Below, piece after piece: positions 54,201-62,875 of a DNA stretch of 64,000 nt. The position numbers and the translations under genes were made by a program. The stretch is from Acidobacteriota bacterium. Lineage in GTDB: Bacteria; Acidobacteriota; Terriglobia; Terriglobales; Acidobacteriaceae. Where the stretch lies: NCBI GenBank assembly GCA_018268755.1, contig JAFDVW010000008.1, positions 62,001 to 126,000 of the forward strand, in the 5' to 3' direction. The notes under the pieces were generated by a model. It was given only the letters and a program-made list of their open reading frames with translations, was not told the origin of the DNA and made no database searches. Position 1 is the first letter of the stretch. Every line of letters starts with the position of its first letter.

Positions 54201-54445
54201 TGTACTTTGTAGATCCCGGGGACAAGGTCGGTAAAAACGAAATACCCCTCGGCGGAGCTGACCCCGGCGCGGGCCAGGCCGGTTTGCATGTTGGTGATCG
54301 ATACCTGGGCTTTGTCAATCAGCGCATTGGAAGGATCGGCCACCGTGCCGTCGACCGAAGCGGTACCTTGAGCGTACGCGCGGGAATGGGCAACCACAAT
54401 CAGCAACAGCATGACCACCACTACCGGCAAGCGGTTCAATCGCAT
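51221..54445 (-). CDS. Oar-like TonB-dependent receptor of the alpha-galactoside locus
   Basis: This 1074-residue protein has a signal peptide (about 1-25), a carboxypeptidase-regulatory-like domain (GTVADPSNALIDKAQVSITN, EGYFVFTDLVPGIYKVQI) and a plug (RIEDLPLNGRNALQLLALAPG). A barrel ends in IEFGLKLKF. It is first in the minus-strand operon with TPR, ASPIC and GH27 genes. A TTGACA promoter element lies about 100 bases upstream, and a 14-base motif shared with the GH97 gene start lies between. A short hairpin (54463-54480) sits in the leader. Confidence 0.92.
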   Translation of the reverse strand: MRLNRLPVVVVMLLLIVVAHSRAYAQGTASVDGTVADPSNALIDKAQVSITNMQTGLARAGVSSAEGYFVFTDLVPGIYKVQIAASGFKTWVQENLVLAVGQRLTLHPQMQVGSEIQEIAVTDVQPLVTTASSTVSTVVESKRIEDLPLNGRNALQLLALAPGNVAAGSSGQFGARQLVFSSSGSRSLDTSFSLDGGNNQDAFYSIANSYPNPDALQEFAVSNRNYSAKFGHGTTDVSAVTRSGTNQFHGSLFEFLRNTSLDARPYFAAARPNFQRNQFGGALGGPIVHNKLFFFLSYQGTEQVGSPGDHSYPTIPLAQRTGDFSALADPIIDPETGMPFPGNVVPADRITAQSQAFFEQWLPAPNVGSDTYSFQDKGRMHQHQGIMKVDYQVTPKDMFTARYFIDDVPQFGFASGSGAAISSDNVSELPTRYQSTTLGYVRTFSPNLLNDFHISYVRSAFGVFPKKSLSLAELGYGVSEANANLGFGLTPDAELDMDGYFSAYVGAPTRDIMPTMHIADNLSWVKGRHNFNFGVEIYRNRVNETQNFVSGGDLEYSGQFTGNTAADFLIGRYASYLQISGVRAGLRQTLSSAYVQDDIKLTRRLTLNAGLRWDVAPGYSSENRQLAAFVPGRQSTVFPLSTEGLLYPGDDGIPSSIFSTRWNNFAPRVGLAWDVRGNGTTSVRAGFGTFYIPLTRGISYNRQLLIQPFNLTVLLFAGDDQDIFAQAPYNGVNPFPRPTATDYEGLKTLPFQPTASAAAIDTNFKTETHYEWSLSVQQALWKHAVLETNYVGSSSSHLVTSVQANPAVYIPGNSTPGNTQDRRLYPEIGDLNLITPALNGNYHSLQVTFDQQLARNVLVKSTYTWSKSLQVAGCEGEGCNGPRDPFNYHRDYGPSAFDVRHNWVSSFIWQPFGESAGSPLRRYAVTGWQFGGILSLRTGFPLTLVSGRDNSLTGVGGDTPDVVGNWHLSGNRSKSEKIAEWFNTDAFVPNAIGTFGQLSHGALTNPGLVNFDLNIQKNFQVNERYRVEFRSSLYNCFNHANLGAPNGNLASSAFGRIFSATDPRVIEFGLKLKF

Positions 54446-54502
54446 AGTCTCTCCTGAGCAGTCTTCCCAAAGGGGAAGATTTTGGGCGAATCGGAGGATT
54501 TC

Positions 54503-54550
54503 CGTGTACGTTACCGGTCGTAAACTAGGGCAGCCCCGCCCGCCTTGTCA
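54503..54550 (-). promoter_or_regulatory. Promoter and candidate LacI operator of the TonB receptor operon
   Basis: The minus strand has TTGACA (54545-54550), and about 17 bases on a weak CTAGTT. The motif CGGTAACGTACACG (complement of 54503-54516) follows and is repeated exactly at 55914-55927, beyond the intervening LacI-type gene. Confidence 0.6.
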
Positions 54551-54696
54551 AGCAAAATTATTTTGTTTTTGCATGCCCGCGCAATCTGCCCCGCAAAAGC
54601 TCGGCAGGCAAACAGGAGTCGCGGCATGATTTGTGCGGCGGCAGCTCGCTCATGTTATAAGTGGCGAAGACTGATCGGCAGGTGAAGGACTAGCCC

Positions 54697-55827
54697 ATGA
54701 AACGTTCCAGACGACGCAGCCCAACGCCGGAAGCGCGCGCCGTACTTTCATCCGCCCCCGACAAATCCGATTCCAAGATCCCCGGGATTAAGGAGATCGC
54801 GCAGGCCGCGGGAGTTTCCATTGGTACGGTGGACCGCGCTTTGCATTCCCGGCCGGGCATCCGTGCGGCCACCCGCGCCAAAATTCTCCAAACCGCTGAG
54901 CAACTCGGATATCGCCCCAATCTGGCCGCGCGTTATCTCAAGCTCAGCCAGCAGCGCAGGATTGAAGTACATCTGCCGCAAGAGATCGCCTCCTTTTTCG
55001 ATCCTCTGCGCGACGGCATCCGTCACGCCGCCGCGCAGTTCCAGCCCAATCTTGAGGTGGAGTTCCGCTCCTATCCACGCATCGGGCAGGGAGAGGTCGA
55101 ATCCATTCAAACGTTTTTAGAGCATGATTGCGATGGCATCATCCTCGCGCCCAGTTCCCTGTCCAAGATATCTCCGCTGATTCGCAAAGCCACCGCGCGG
55201 GGAATCCCGGTGGTGTGCGTGGCCACGGATGCGCCGGGCACGGACCGTCTTACCTCCGTCTCCAGCGATCCTTTCACCAGCGGTGCGATCGTGGCGGAAC
55301 TGTTCACGCAATTGCGAAAGGGCGTGCGCGAAGTCGCCATTGTGACCGGCGATCTCTCTACCTTTGATCACTCGGAAAAAGTCCGCGGCTTTCGCGCCAT
55401 GCTCTCCGACCTGAACAGCGCGATTTCCCTGGTCGAAGTGGCGGAAGCGCACGACGACTACCGGGAAGCCTACCGCCAAACTTGCGATTTACTGGCCCGC
55501 CGGCCCGGCCTGGGCGGCATCTATGTCAGTACCGCCAACTCCTTGCCGGTGATCAAGGGACTCGAAGACAGCGGACGCATTGGAACGATTTCCGTGGTCG
55601 TCACCGACCTGTTTCCCGAACTTGTTCCGCTCATTCATACCGGCAAAGTATTTGCCGCACTTTACCAGCGGCCGTTGACCCAGGGCCGCATGGCGTTTGA
55701 GGCCCTCTATCACTTCCTCATGGAGGGGATTCGTCCTCGCCCCGTCCATAAACTTCCTCCCCACATCGTGCTGCGCAGCAACCTGGATCTCTTCATCGAA
55801 AACTCCGTGGTGGAACTCGAGGGCTAG
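54697..55827 (+). CDS. LacI-family transcriptional regulator of the alpha-galactoside locus
   Basis: This 376-residue protein has an extended basic N-terminus (about 35 residues), then the LacI helix-turn-helix IKEIAQAAGVSIGTVDRALHSRPGI and hinge NLAARYLKLS. The sugar-binding domain includes IYVSTANSLPVIKGL and HTGKVFAALYQRPLTQGRMAF. The last two segments closely parallel the regulator at 39126, so both probably sense similar ligands. AGGTGAAGGA precedes the start. It lies between the two copies of the shared 14-base motif, its likely binding site. Confidence 0.9.
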   Translation: MKRSRRRSPTPEARAVLSSAPDKSDSKIPGIKEIAQAAGVSIGTVDRALHSRPGIRAATRAKILQTAEQLGYRPNLAARYLKLSQQRRIEVHLPQEIASFFDPLRDGIRHAAAQFQPNLEVEFRSYPRIGQGEVESIQTFLEHDCDGIILAPSSLSKISPLIRKATARGIPVVCVATDAPGTDRLTSVSSDPFTSGAIVAELFTQLRKGVREVAIVTGDLSTFDHSEKVRGFRAMLSDLNSAISLVEVAEAHDDYREAYRQTCDLLARRPGLGGIYVSTANSLPVIKGLEDSGRIGTISVVVTDLFPELVPLIHTGKVFAALYQRPLTQGRMAFEALYHFLMEGIRPRPVHKLPPHIVLRSNLDLFIENSVVELEG

Positions 55828-55875
55828 CACGGGGCCTGTCCCCATCAGCCGCGCGCGGGAAAAAAAGTTGACGGG

Positions 55876-57894
55876 ATGGGAACACTGTGGTCAAGTATTG
55901 CCATGGCCATTGACGGTAACGTACACGCTTCGCGGGGTTCCCGCTGCCGGGCCCTTGCCACCGCCCTCGTCTGCATCTTGTTTTTATCCGCCTCCGCTTT
56001 TCCGGCGCCAATCTACACCACCGAATCGCCCAATCGGAAGTTGTCGATCTCACTCAAACGAAGTGCTGCCGGAGAATTTGTCTACACCGTCTCCTACGAA
56101 GGCAAGGTAGTCCTGGGGGACTCCCCGCTCGGGCTGTCCCTGAAGGGTGAGCCGGCGCTCAACCATGACCTGCAAGTGGTGACGACTAAGCGCAGTACTT
56201 ACGATCAAACCTGGAACCCGGTGGCGGGGCCGCAGAAACAAGTCCGCAATCGTTATCAGGAAATCGAGATTGCGCTGCGGGAATCCACCGGGGCCAAACG
56301 CCGTCTGGATATCATTTTGCGGGCCTATGACGAGGGTGTGGCACTGCGCTATCGAATCCCGGAACAGCCCAATCTCTCGTCTTTCGTTATTTCGGCGGAG
56401 CAGACGGGGTTTGCCTTCCCTTCCGATGCAGAGGCCTATGGCCTCAATATTGGCAAATTTGTGTCCCCGTCGGAGGGCGAATTTGCCAAGATTCGCTTGG
56501 ATGACATTTCTCCGGATTCTTTATTTCTGCTCCCGCTTCTCGTGCACCCGAAGAATGGGCCCTGGATCGGCCTGCTGGAAGCCGATTTGACGGACTATGC
56601 CGGTCTTTACCTGCGCGGGGTCGACAATCGCCCGCACCACCTTGCAGCCGTGCTTTCTCCTCTCCCGGGCCGTCCCGGCGAAGCGGTTGTGGCCAAAGCT
56701 CCCAAGCTGACTCCCTGGCGCGTGCTCATGATTGCTCCCACTGCCGGCGAATTGATTGAACACAACTACCTGGTGAGAAACCTGAGCCGGCCAAGCCAGG
56801 TGAAAGACACGAGCTGGATTGTCCCCGGGAAGACCTCCCTGTTCTGGTGGACGGGCAAATATCCCTATGCCACGGACTTTGTCCCTGGCCCAAACACCGC
56901 CACTTACAAACATTTCGTTGACTTCTCCGCGGAACACCACTTCGAATACGCGTTACTCGACGACGGCTGGTCGACGCACGAAGACATCACCCAGCCGGTT
57001 CCCACACTCGATATGGACGAACTGGTCCGCTACGCAAAATCCAAAAATGTCCGCTTACTTCTGTGGGCCCCCTGGACAGCGGTGAATCAACAGATGGACG
57101 CCGCATTTCCTATCTATGAGCGCTGGGGCGTGGCCGGCATCAAAGTCGACTTTATGGACCGCGACGATCAGGAGATGGTGAACTTTTGTGAGCGGGTCAG
57201 CCAGAAGGCCGCACAGCACCACCTGCTGGTGGACTTTCATGGGACTTACAAGCCTACGGGAGAAAGCCGGACCTATCCCAACGTGCTGGTGCGGGAAGCC
57301 GTCATGGGCCTGGAGTACAGCCTGTGGAGCAAGCGGACCACCCCGGAGCACGACGTGACGATTCCTTTTACCCGCATGCTGGCCGGCGGACTGGACTACG
57401 CACCCGGGTCTTTTCTGAATGCGACGCGCGAGCAGTTTCAACCGCGGGACAATGAACCCATGGCTCAGGGTACGCGCGCCCATCAACTTGGACTTTATGT
57501 GGTCTTCGAAGCGCCTCTGGCGATGGTGTGGGGATATCCCGAAGCCTATCGCAATCAGCCCGGCATGGAGTTTCTTGAACAAGTGCCCACCAGCTGGGAT
57601 GAAACGCGGGTATTGCAGGGGGCCGTCGGCGAATTCATCACGGTGGCCCGCCGTCACGGCACGGATTGGTATGTAGGCGGTCTGACCAACTGGGATTCCC
57701 GCGACATTTCCCTTGCCATGGACTTCCTGGGCACAGGCGAATACACCGCAAAGATTTTTGCCGATGGCGACGATGCCGATAAACACGCCACCAGTCTGCA
57801 AGTTCAGCAAATCCCGGTTACGGCCCAGAGTTCCATCCCCTTGCGTATGGCCCCTGGGGGAGGATTCGTTATGATCTTGTCCCGAAAGAATTGA
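55876..57894 (+). CDS. GH97 glycoside hydrolase, retaining alpha-galactosidase type
   Basis: The 672-residue frame starts at ATG 55876; ATG 55903 is an alternative that leaves a basic signal peptide (RGSRCRALATALVCILFLSA). The GH97 N-terminal beta-sandwich begins SPNRKLSISLKRS, and the barrel shows EYALLDDGWSTHED and GIKVDFMDRDDQEMV. Asp425 there is the expected nucleophile and Glu480 in MGLEYSLWS the expected acid/base. The 55-residue spacing equals that of the retaining alpha-galactosidase BtGal97a as I recall it (Asp415/Glu470). The inverting SusB-type glutamates are not evident. Coding begins over the shared 14-base operator motif. Confidence 0.88.
   Translation: MGTLWSSIAMAIDGNVHASRGSRCRALATALVCILFLSASAFPAPIYTTESPNRKLSISLKRSAAGEFVYTVSYEGKVVLGDSPLGLSLKGEPALNHDLQVVTTKRSTYDQTWNPVAGPQKQVRNRYQEIEIALRESTGAKRRLDIILRAYDEGVALRYRIPEQPNLSSFVISAEQTGFAFPSDAEAYGLNIGKFVSPSEGEFAKIRLDDISPDSLFLLPLLVHPKNGPWIGLLEADLTDYAGLYLRGVDNRPHHLAAVLSPLPGRPGEAVVAKAPKLTPWRVLMIAPTAGELIEHNYLVRNLSRPSQVKDTSWIVPGKTSLFWWTGKYPYATDFVPGPNTATYKHFVDFSAEHHFEYALLDDGWSTHEDITQPVPTLDMDELVRYAKSKNVRLLLWAPWTAVNQQMDAAFPIYERWGVAGIKVDFMDRDDQEMVNFCERVSQKAAQHHLLVDFHGTYKPTGESRTYPNVLVREAVMGLEYSLWSKRTTPEHDVTIPFTRMLAGGLDYAPGSFLNATREQFQPRDNEPMAQGTRAHQLGLYVVFEAPLAMVWGYPEAYRNQPGMEFLEQVPTSWDETRVLQGAVGEFITVARRHGTDWYVGGLTNWDSRDISLAMDFLGTGEYTAKIFADGDDADKHATSLQVQQIPVTAQSSIPLRMAPGGGFVMILSRKN
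55914..55927 (+). promoter_or_regulatory. Second copy of candidate LacI operator, inside the GH97 5' coding region
   Basis: CGGTAACGTACACG is an exact 14-base copy of the motif before the TonB receptor, in the same orientation relative to its gene. It lies within codons 13-18 of the annotated frame. It could act as a roadblock, with a TTGACG element at 55868-55873 as a promoter candidate. Confidence 0.5.
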
Positions 57895-58003
57895 AATCGC
57901 GCAGGCTTTGGCGAATCGACGGGACCTCGCTTGTCTGTTTTCATCGAGGCGCACCTACATATTTGTCTTTAACGAGAAGCATTCATTATTGCGATCACAT
58001 TTT

Positions 58004-61000
58004 ATGTCCACGAAGAAGCTGCAACTTCCTGAAGCTCCCGGCAAACTGACCGGCCCGGTAAAGGCATGGGCTGAGCCGATGGTCATTCCGACTTATGAAC
58101 CGCTCCCCGCCGACAAGAATCCCATGTTTCTTGAAAAGCGCGTTTACCAGGGAAGCAGCGGCAAAGTCTACCCCTTGCCTTTCATTGACCGCGTCTCCAC
58201 CGAGGCCCAGGACCGCGTCTGGCAGGCGCTCCACATTGAAAACGAGTTCGTACGGGTCGTGGTCTTGCCGGAAATTGGGGGGCGCGTGCATATCGGGCTC
58301 GACAAGACCAATGAGTATGACTTTTTTTACCGGCAAAATGTGATCAAGCCGGCGCTGGTCGGACTGGCAGGTCCCTGGGCCTCCGGTGGAGTGGAGTTCA
58401 ACTGGCCCCAGCACCATCGGCCGGCAACCTTCATGCCGATGCACTTCGAGATCGAGGAGCACGCCGGTGGCGCTCGTACCCTCTGGTGCAGTGATCACGA
58501 CCCCATGAATCGGCTTAAAGGTATGCACGGCATTTGCCTGCATCCCGGAAAAGCCTACATTGAAGTCAAAGTCCGCCTCTATAACCGCACTCCCTTGGCC
58601 CAGACATTCTTGTGGTGGGCGAACGTCGCGGTGCGTGTGCATGAGCTGTACCAGTCCTTTTTCCCGCCGGATGTACGCTACGTTGCAGACCACGCCAAAC
58701 GCGCGATGAGTCGCTACCCATTCTGTGATGGTTCCTATTACGGAGTGAATTATGGAGAGCGCGCGCGCAATGGGGTGCCCCCAGAGGAAGCGCCCCCGGC
58801 ATTTGTGCCGCCTGGCACCTACCCGCCCAATGACCTGAGCTGGTACGCGAATATTCCGGTGCCCACCAGTTACATGGCAATGGGTTCTCGGGAAGACTTT
58901 CACGGCGGGTACGACCACGCCAGAAACGCCGGCTTGATTTTGCTGGCGAATCATCATATTGCCCCCGGGAAAAAACAGTGGACTTGGGGAAATCACCCTT
59001 TTGGCTATGCCTGGGACCGTAACCTCACGGATGATGACGGTCCTTACATTGAATTAATGGCCGGAGTCTACACCGACAACCAACCAGATTTCTCATTTCT
59101 GGCGCCGGGTGAGACCAAGACCTTCAGCCAATTCTGGTATCCCATCCGCCAGATCGGCCCCGCGCAGAAAGCCAACCTCCATGCCGCCCTGAGCCTGCGC
59201 CTTTCCGACAATCAGGTCCACGTTGGAATTTGCCCGACCCAGGCATTCCCCGCCGCTCGCATAAAATTGCAGGCCCAGGGAAAAGAGCTTGCCGCGTGGA
59301 CCCGCGATCTTTCTCCCAACCATGTGTTTCTCGAATCTGTGCCCCTGCCCGCCCATGGAACGGTCGCCGATCTCGCGCTGAGGCTCGAGAGCCGGGATGC
59401 GCAACTGCTGCTGGAGTATCAGCCAATCCCAGAAAAGCAGAAGGAGGTTCCGGCTCCGGCCACCGAACCACCCTTGCCGGCGGAGATTTCCAGCAATGAC
59501 GAGCTCTACGTCACGGGCTTGCACCTGGAACAGTACCGGCATGCCACCCGCCACCCTGAGGACTACTGGCATGAGGCGTTGCAGCGCGATCCAGGAGACA
59601 GCCGCTGCAATCACGCCCTGGGATTGTGGCGCTTACGGCGCGGCGCGTTTACCGAAGCGGAAAAGCATTTTCACTGCGCCATCGCACGACTCACGAGGCG
59701 CAACCCAAATCCGTATGACGGCGAGCCCTACTACTACCTTGGATTGACCTTGCGCTACCTGGGCCGTGATACAGAAGCGTACGCAGCTTTCTATAAGTCC
59801 GCCTGGAACCAGGCATGTCAGGCCACGGCGTATCTGTCCCTCGCGGAACTGGACGCAAAGGCCGGCCGCTGGGAGAGTGCGCTTGAACACCTGCAAAACT
59901 CTCTGCGGATGAACTCCGAGAACTTGAATGCACGCAATCTTTCTGTGGTTGTGCTTCGTAAACTGGGCCGAGAGGCTGAGGCTGACCGCTGCTTACAGCC
60001 GACACGAGCGATGGACAAACTGGACATCTGGTCGCGCTACCTGCACGAAGGCACGTTGCCCAGCGAAAACCAGCTGCTGCTTGACCTGGCCCTGGATTAC
60101 GCTCGTGCGGGACTTTACAAAGAGGCCACGGAGGTACTCGGGGCTCTGGATAACACCGCTAGCGACGGGTCTTTGCCCATCGTTCTCTATGCGCTCGCCT
60201 ACTTTCATGAGCTTTTGGGCAATGCCGCCCATGCGCGGCGGTTTCGGACCGAAGCCGCCTCTGCGCCTCCGGATTATTGCTTTCCGAACCGGCTGGAAGA
60301 GCTGCTCATTTTAGAGTCTGCCCTGGCAGCGGACCCGCAGGACGGCCGGGCCGCCTATTATCTGGGCAATCTTCTCTATGACCGCCGCCGTCATCGGGAA
60401 GCGCTGGCACACTGGGAGAAGGCGGTGCAATTGCTTCCATCATTCCCTGTGGCATGGCGTAATCTCGGCATCGGATACTTCAACATTCTCGGGGATGCCG
60501 CCAAGGCACGCGCTGCGTTCGACCGGGCTTTGTCTGCAAATCCGCATGACGCACGAGTGCTTTATGAGCGCGATCAACTCTGGAAGCGCATCGGAGATTC
60601 TCCTCAACACCGCCTCGCGGAACTGGCGGCTTTCCCGGAATTGACGCAGCTGCGCGACGATCTTTCGGTTGAGATGGCGATGCTTTATAACCAGACGGGC
60701 CAGCCGGAAAAGGCCCTGGCCCTTCTGCAGTCCCGTAGATTTCAACCGTGGGAGGGTGGCGAGGGCCTGGTGCGCGGGCAACACGTACGCGCGCATCTGG
60801 CGCTGGGGCGGAAGGCATTGCTGGGCGGCCAGGCGCTGCAGGCAGTAATGTATTTTGAGGAGGCCCTTTCCTGCCCTATGAATCTGGGAGAAGCCACTCA
60901 CCTGTTGGCGAACCAGAGTGATATCGACTATCTGCTGGGGCTGGCGCACGAGGCCTCGGGAGACCTAGCCCGTGCCAAGCAAAGCTGGATGCGGGCCGCG

Positions 61001-61384
61001 AAACACAAAGGCGATTTTCAAGAGATGAGTGTGAAATCATTCTCCGAGATGACGTACTTTCAGGCCCTCGCGCTCAAAAAGCTCGGACATGAGCAGGAGG
61101 CAGCGACTCTGCTGCACTCGCTGTTGACGTACGCCGAGGAACTGGCAACGCGCCCGGTCAAAATTGACTATTTTGCGACTTCCCTTCCCGCCATGTTGCT
61201 GTTTGACGACGATCTGCAGAAGCGCAACACCGTGACCGCACTGTTTCTGCAGGCGCAAGCACGGCTGGGGTTAGGTGAGCTCAACGCAGCCATGCACCTT
61301 TTGCGCCAAGTGGAGAATTTGGACAGCAATCACCCATTTGCCGGCGAAATGCTCGCGGAACTGGAGTCATCCCATGCAAATTAG
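58004..61384 (+). CDS. DUF5107 domain protein with long TPR tail
   Basis: From the ATG at 58004 this is 1126 residues without a signal peptide. Residues about 55-420 form a DUF5107 mutarotase-like domain: VVVLPEIGGRVHIGLDKTNEYDFFYRQ, GGVEFNWPQHHRPATF, FLWWANVAVRVHE and WTWGNHPFGYAWDRNL. The rest, from about 510, consists of TPR-like repeats (YYYLGLTLRYLGRDTEAYAAF, AYYLGNLLYDRRRHREAL). Such proteins are repeatedly found beside sugar porters in soil bacteria. The reaction is unknown to me; carbohydrate binding or conversion is likely. The MFS gene overlaps its end by 11 bases. Confidence 0.82.
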   Translation: MSTKKLQLPEAPGKLTGPVKAWAEPMVIPTYEPLPADKNPMFLEKRVYQGSSGKVYPLPFIDRVSTEAQDRVWQALHIENEFVRVVVLPEIGGRVHIGLDKTNEYDFFYRQNVIKPALVGLAGPWASGGVEFNWPQHHRPATFMPMHFEIEEHAGGARTLWCSDHDPMNRLKGMHGICLHPGKAYIEVKVRLYNRTPLAQTFLWWANVAVRVHELYQSFFPPDVRYVADHAKRAMSRYPFCDGSYYGVNYGERARNGVPPEEAPPAFVPPGTYPPNDLSWYANIPVPTSYMAMGSREDFHGGYDHARNAGLILLANHHIAPGKKQWTWGNHPFGYAWDRNLTDDDGPYIELMAGVYTDNQPDFSFLAPGETKTFSQFWYPIRQIGPAQKANLHAALSLRLSDNQVHVGICPTQAFPAARIKLQAQGKELAAWTRDLSPNHVFLESVPLPAHGTVADLALRLESRDAQLLLEYQPIPEKQKEVPAPATEPPLPAEISSNDELYVTGLHLEQYRHATRHPEDYWHEALQRDPGDSRCNHALGLWRLRRGAFTEAEKHFHCAIARLTRRNPNPYDGEPYYYLGLTLRYLGRDTEAYAAFYKSAWNQACQATAYLSLAELDAKAGRWESALEHLQNSLRMNSENLNARNLSVVVLRKLGREAEADRCLQPTRAMDKLDIWSRYLHEGTLPSENQLLLDLALDYARAGLYKEATEVLGALDNTASDGSLPIVLYALAYFHELLGNAAHARRFRTEAASAPPDYCFPNRLEELLILESALAADPQDGRAAYYLGNLLYDRRRHREALAHWEKAVQLLPSFPVAWRNLGIGYFNILGDAAKARAAFDRALSANPHDARVLYERDQLWKRIGDSPQHRLAELAAFPELTQLRDDLSVEMAMLYNQTGQPEKALALLQSRRFQPWEGGEGLVRGQHVRAHLALGRKALLGGQALQAVMYFEEALSCPMNLGEATHLLANQSDIDYLLGLAHEASGDLARAKQSWMRAAKHKGDFQEMSVKSFSEMTYFQALALKKLGHEQEAATLLHSLLTYAEELATRPVKIDYFATSLPAMLLFDDDLQKRNTVTALFLQAQARLGLGELNAAMHLLRQVENLDSNHPFAGEMLAELESSHAN

Positions 61385-62795
61385 CTCTCCTGCCACGCCC
61401 TCCGAAGCAACCGGCCACTACCAGACCGGCTATATCTGGCTGATTTCCTTTATTGCGGCGCTGGGGGGCTTGTTGTTCGGCTATGACTGGGTGGTGATTG
61501 GCGGAGCCAAGCCATTTTATGAACAGTACTTTCAACTAACGTCCGCGGAAGCCATTGGATGGGCCAATAGCTGCGCCCTGGTGGGATGCCTGATTGGCTC
61601 CATCGTTACCGGAGTTCTAAGCGACCGGTATGGCCGGAAAAAACTTCTGCTCCTCTCGGCATTTCTGTTCGCCGTTTCTTCTCTGGCCACGGGGTGGGCG
61701 CACGGTTTTCTGACCTTCACCACCTGGCGCGTCATCGGTGGCATCGCGATTGGAATGGCCTCTAATGTTTCGCCCGTGTATATCGCCGAGATCAGTCCGG
61801 CGCCGTGGCGGGGACGATTGGTTACGCTCAATCAGCTTACGATTGTCGGGGGTATTCTCGCCGCGCAAATCGTCAACTGGCGGATCGCGGACCGCGTTCC
61901 TGACGGCGCTACCGCGGAAATGATCCGCCTTTCCTGGAATGGCCAATATGGGTGGCGCTGGATGTTCACCGCGGTAGCGGTGCCTTCCCTGGTGTTTCTC
62001 TTCAGCGCCTTTTTTATCCCGGAAAGCCCGCGCTGGCAAGCCAACCGGGGCGAACAGGAGAAGGCGCGCCGCACCCTGGCGCGGATTGGCGGCGAGGAAT
62101 ACAGCGCCAGGGCGCTCGATGAAATTCGCCGCGTCCAGAGCGCGGAAGAGCAATCTGAGGCAGCCTGGCGCGAACTTTTCAGGCCCGCGGTTCGCGGGGT
62201 ATTGACGATCGGCATTTGCCTGGCAGTGCTGCAGCAGTGGAGCGGCATCAACGTGATCTTCAACTATGCGGAAGAGATCTACCGCAATGCGGGCTACGGC
62301 GTGAGCGATGTTCTGTTTAATATCGTGATCACCGGCGCCATCAATCTGGCGTTCACTCTGCTGGCCCTGGGGCTGGTGGACCGCTTTGGCCGCCGCGCCC
62401 TGCTATTGGCGGGGTGCGCCGGAATCGCCGTGTCACATCTGGTGCTCGGCATTGCCTACCAGCAAGGGATCAAAGGACTGCCTGTCCTCATCCTCACCCT
62501 CTGCACAATCGGTTGCTATGCCATGTCCCTGGCCCCGGTGACCTGGGTTTTGATCTCCGAAATTTTCCCCAATCGCATTCGCGGCGTGGCCACTTCCGTT
62601 TCCGTGTCGATGTTATGGATTGCCTGCTTTATCCTGACATTCACCTTTCCCATCCTCAATCATCGCCTGGGACCATCCGGGATTTTTTATACCTACGCCA
62701 TCATCTGCGCGGCAGGCTTTATTTTTATCCTTCTCCGCGTACCGGAAACCAAGGGAAAGACCCTGGAACAGGTCGCACGCGAACTCACAAAATAG
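61374..62795 (+). CDS. MFS sugar porter
   Basis: This 473-residue protein from ATG 61374 has a GGAG site inside the preceding gene. Sugar-porter signatures are ALGGLLFGYDWVVIGGA, DRYGRKKLLLLSAF, PESPRWQ, QQWSGINVIFNYAEEIY, DRFGRRALLLAGCAG and the C-terminal PETKGKTLEQV. It should import the hexose released by GH97, GH27 and GH32 by proton symport. The 80 bases after it, to the convergent GH32 stop, contain no strong terminator that I can see. Confidence 0.93.
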   Translation: MQISSPATPSEATGHYQTGYIWLISFIAALGGLLFGYDWVVIGGAKPFYEQYFQLTSAEAIGWANSCALVGCLIGSIVTGVLSDRYGRKKLLLLSAFLFAVSSLATGWAHGFLTFTTWRVIGGIAIGMASNVSPVYIAEISPAPWRGRLVTLNQLTIVGGILAAQIVNWRIADRVPDGATAEMIRLSWNGQYGWRWMFTAVAVPSLVFLFSAFFIPESPRWQANRGEQEKARRTLARIGGEEYSARALDEIRRVQSAEEQSEAAWRELFRPAVRGVLTIGICLAVLQQWSGINVIFNYAEEIYRNAGYGVSDVLFNIVITGAINLAFTLLALGLVDRFGRRALLLAGCAGIAVSHLVLGIAYQQGIKGLPVLILTLCTIGCYAMSLAPVTWVLISEIFPNRIRGVATSVSVSMLWIACFILTFTFPILNHRLGPSGIFYTYAIICAAGFIFILLRVPETKGKTLEQVARELTK

Positions 62796-62875
62796 GATCA
62801 CGGACTCTTGCGGCCCCGGGCGACGAAATTGCAGGAAGAGTGCCGAGCTCGCAGTCTCTCTCTTGCAGCAGACTG

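Noticed and set aside
57908..58003. TTG-initiated N-terminal extension of the DUF5107 protein
   Set aside because: The 32 extra residues look like random translation and the family sequence begins soon after the ATG at 58004.
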